Shown here in pieces: positions 62,389 through 64,000 of a stretch of 64,000 nucleotides of DNA. Source of the DNA: Oscillospiraceae bacterium (lineage in GTDB: Bacteria > Bacillota > Clostridia > Saccharofermentanales > Saccharofermentanaceae); assembly GCA_902788505.1 (NCBI GenBank), contig CADAKH010000008.1, positions 16,870 through 80,869 of the forward strand, given 5' to 3'. Both the position numbers and the translations under genes were made by a program. The notes beneath the pieces were generated by a model that worked only from the letters and a program-made list of their open reading frames with translations, was not told the origin of the DNA and searched no databases. Numbering within the stretch: position 1 is the first letter of the stretch; each line of letters starts with the position of its first letter.

Positions 62389-63666
62389 TCAGTCGTAGTA
62401 ATCAAATTCAAGCTCACAGACCTTGACCGTGTCGCCTTCTTTGACTCCCATCTTCTTAAGTTCTTCGAAAACACCTTCATTCTCAAGTGTTCTCTGGAAA
62501 AAGTTGGTTGACTCGGTATCTTCAAAGTTTGTCGAGTTGAAGATCTTGTTGATCCACTTGCCAGTAACTTCAAAATTGCCGTCATCGTTAATGATGATCT
62601 CATATTTCTTGCCCTCGTCAAACGAGTAGACTCTCTCTCCGCCGTCAGCGATATCGTGAAGGACCGTGGGCGGAAGCTTGCTTACTGTCTCGGTGATCTT
62701 ATCTGCAAGCTCGGTAATTCCGATCATGCCGGCAGCCGAGATGATATAGACATCTTCATATCCCATGGACTTAACTGTGTCAACGAACTTCTTTGCATCC
62801 TCTTCGGATACTCCGTCACACTTGTTTCCTACAACGATCTGAGGTCTTGAAGCAAGCTCAAGGCTGAACTCCTCAAGTTCGTTATTGATAGTCTTGAAAT
62901 CTTCAATAGGGTCTCTTCCGTCAGCTGAAGACAGATCAACAACATGAACAAGAAGTCTTGTTCTCTCGATATGTCTTAAAAAGTCGTGACCTAAACCCGC
63001 GCCTTCATGAGCATTCTCGATGATTCCCGGAATATCTGCTATTACATATGAGAAATCGTCCTTGGTAACCACACCGAGGACAGGCTCAAGTGTGGTGAAG
63101 GGATAATCCGCGATCTTCGGCTTGGCTCTCGTAAGCACAGACAGCAGCGTTGATTTGCCCGCATTCGGGAATCCTACAAGGCCGCAATCGGCAATGAGCT
63201 TAAGCTCGATCGAAAGTTCTCTTTCTTCTCCGGGTGCGCCGGGTGTAGCAAACTGGGGAGCCTGTCTTACGGAATTGGCATAGTGCATATTTCCAAGACC
63301 GCCCTTGCCGCCTCTTGCTACCGTGATCTTCTGACCTTCTTCTGTAAGATCTGCAATGATCTCGCCTGTTGTAAGATCCTTTACGACAGTTCCGACGGGA
63401 ACACCGATTATAAGGTCCTCACCGCGCTTGCCGTACATCTTCTTGCCCATTCCCTTGGCGCCGTTCTGAGCAACAAACTTGTGCTTGAATCTGAAGTTCT
63501 GAAGGCTCGTCAGATTCTTGGCAGCCTGAAGGATTACATTACCGCCGTCACCGCCGTCACCGCCGTCGGGACCGCCGTTGGTAATGTATTTCTCGGTATG
63601 GAAGCTCAATGCTCCGTTGCCGCCGTCACCGGCTTTAACATAAATCTTAGAGTGATCTATAAACAT
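62389..63666 (-). CDS. obgE: GTPase Obg
   Basis: 425 residues from ATG 63666, six bases after GGAG; the frame runs 13 codons further upstream without a site. The glycine-rich Obg fold (about 1-157, GGPDGGDGGDGGNV), the G domain with GFPNAGKST, DIPGI and NKCD, and the C-terminal OCT domain (about 345-425) are complete. It acts in large ribosomal subunit maturation and stress control. Follows rpmA in the usual Firmicute order, but a terminator lies between them. Confidence 0.97.
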   Translation of the reverse strand: MFIDHSKIYVKAGDGGNGALSFHTEKYITNGGPDGGDGGDGGNVILQAAKNLTSLQNFRFKHKFVAQNGAKGMGKKMYGKRGEDLIIGVPVGTVVKDLTTGEIIADLTEEGQKITVARGGKGGLGNMHYANSVRQAPQFATPGAPGEERELSIELKLIADCGLVGFPNAGKSTLLSVLTRAKPKIADYPFTTLEPVLGVVTKDDFSYVIADIPGIIENAHEGAGLGHDFLRHIERTRLLVHVVDLSSADGRDPIEDFKTINNELEEFSLELASRPQIVVGNKCDGVSEEDAKKFVDTVKSMGYEDVYIISAAGMIGITELADKITETVSKLPPTVLHDIADGGERVYSFDEGKKYEIIINDDGNFEVTGKWINKIFNSTNFEDTESTNFFQRTLENEGVFEELKKMGVKEGDTVKVCELEFDYYD

Positions 63667-63680
63667 CTGATTCTCCCTGC

Positions 63681-63723
63681 AAAAACAAGAGCAGTCCAAT
63701 CGCAATATTGCGACAGACTGCTC
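63681..63723 (-). terminator. Terminator between rpmA and obgE
   Basis: On the minus strand GAGCAGTC (63723-63716) pairs with GACTGCTC (63696-63689), enclosing a second perfect palindrome CGCAATATTGCG, and is followed by TTGTTTTTG. It ends 15 bases before the obgE start, overlapping the region of its ribosome site. Confidence 0.75.
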
Positions 63724-63750
63724 CTCTTGGTTTCTTCGTAATACCTGAAA

Positions 63751-64000
63751 TCAGGCTACAGGATAAACACTAACCTGCTTCTTATCCTTGCCCATACGCT
63801 CATACTTGACCTTACCGTCAATCAAAGCGAAAAGTGTATCATCAGATCCGATTCCGACGTTTGTTCCGGGATGGATCTTTGTACCACGCTGTCTGACAAG
63901 AATATTGCCGGCCAGAACTGACTGTCCGTCACCTTTCTTCGCTCCTAATCTCTTGGACTGGGACTCACGGCCGTTCTTGGTGGAACCCATTCCCTTCTTA
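63751..64000 (-). CDS. rpmA: 50S ribosomal protein L27, 5' end outside the window
   Basis: Ends SVYPVA, with [15 protein letters not shown] and [18 protein letters not shown] as in all L27 proteins. The ATG at 63990 is an internal Met: the frame continues upstream as [10 protein letters not shown], matching the conserved HKKGxGSTKNG, so the true start and the N-terminal extension that Firmicutes cleave by Prp lie beyond position 64000. In Firmicutes rplU and the prp gene should follow on the right. Confidence 0.96.
   Translation of the reverse strand, partial: KKGMGSTKNGRESQSKRLGAKKGDGQSVLAGNILVRQRGTKIHPGTNVGIGSDDTLFALIDGKVKYERMGKDKKQVSVYPVA

Overview
The window looks like a chromosomal segment of a low-to-mid GC member of the Bacillota, most likely an anaerobic clostridial bacterium. 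The evidence is a HrcA/CIRCE heat-shock operon, a Gram-positive LexA box (GAAC-N4-GTTC), SepF, MutS2, a CPBP protease, a sortase-type surface protein, strong AGGAGG ribosome sites, several TTG starts, a SPASM radical SAM enzyme and LarA. No ribosomal RNA, prophage, insertion sequence, CRISPR array or replication origin was seen. Most genes are on the minus strand.

Layout, left to right. 1-5757: a minus-strand unit of a sialate O-acetylesterase-like protein whose catalytic residues are lost, an AraC regulator, and folE, folP and a folB-folK fusion. 5797-9562: a DeoR regulator, a membrane-anchored M15 peptidase, tRNA-Leu(UAG) and a helical-repeat surface protein. 9483-10068: a structured non-coding stretch with paired hairpins and a CsoR-like palindrome. 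10069-14157: an ABC exporter, a decayed diguanylate cyclase gene and a zinc-ribbon membrane protein. 14261-19850: lepA, lepB, aspS and hisS. 20348-27066: prmA, dnaJ, dnaK, clpP, grpE and hrcA, behind a CIRCE operator; clpP sits inside the heat-shock operon. 27225-31079: a HAD phosphatase, then a candidate peptide-modification locus: a SPASM radical SAM enzyme directly behind two paralogous small lipoprotein-like peptides with repeated VELAG-type motifs, a PlsC-like acyltransferase, and a separate 110-residue peptide with a double-glycine leader. 31128-35194: glnA, a lipocalin-like gene remnant, larA and a PAP2 phosphatase.

35200-41325 holds a DUF47 protein and two diguanylate cyclases with sugar-binding-protein-like sensors. 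The larger carries an N-terminal GH16 fold whose catalytic motif is mutated, plus a carbohydrate-binding-like module, and neither has a signal peptide. 41494-52753 carries sepF, yggS, a HlyD-like protein, an aluminium-resistance-type PLP enzyme, a lipid kinase, acyl carrier protein with a MarR regulator and a FabT-like operator, a CPBP protease, mutS2 and pfkA. 52814-59910 has a lipoprotein, a sirtuin, and dnaE overlapping uvrB downstream of a LexA box. 59923-64000 has 1-phosphofructokinase, an AlkD-like repair protein, a DUF212 membrane protein, obgE and the 3' part of rpmA.

Seven transcription units end in hairpins of one recognisable type (AGGCTGTCTCA...TGAGACAGCCT). The most unusual content is the radical SAM/lipopeptide locus (27926-29536), the double-glycine peptide (30663-30995), and the two apparently catalytically dead, cytoplasmic CAZyme-like proteins (3451-5706 and 37528-40647). 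Start codons were chosen from ribosome-site spacing where several were possible.
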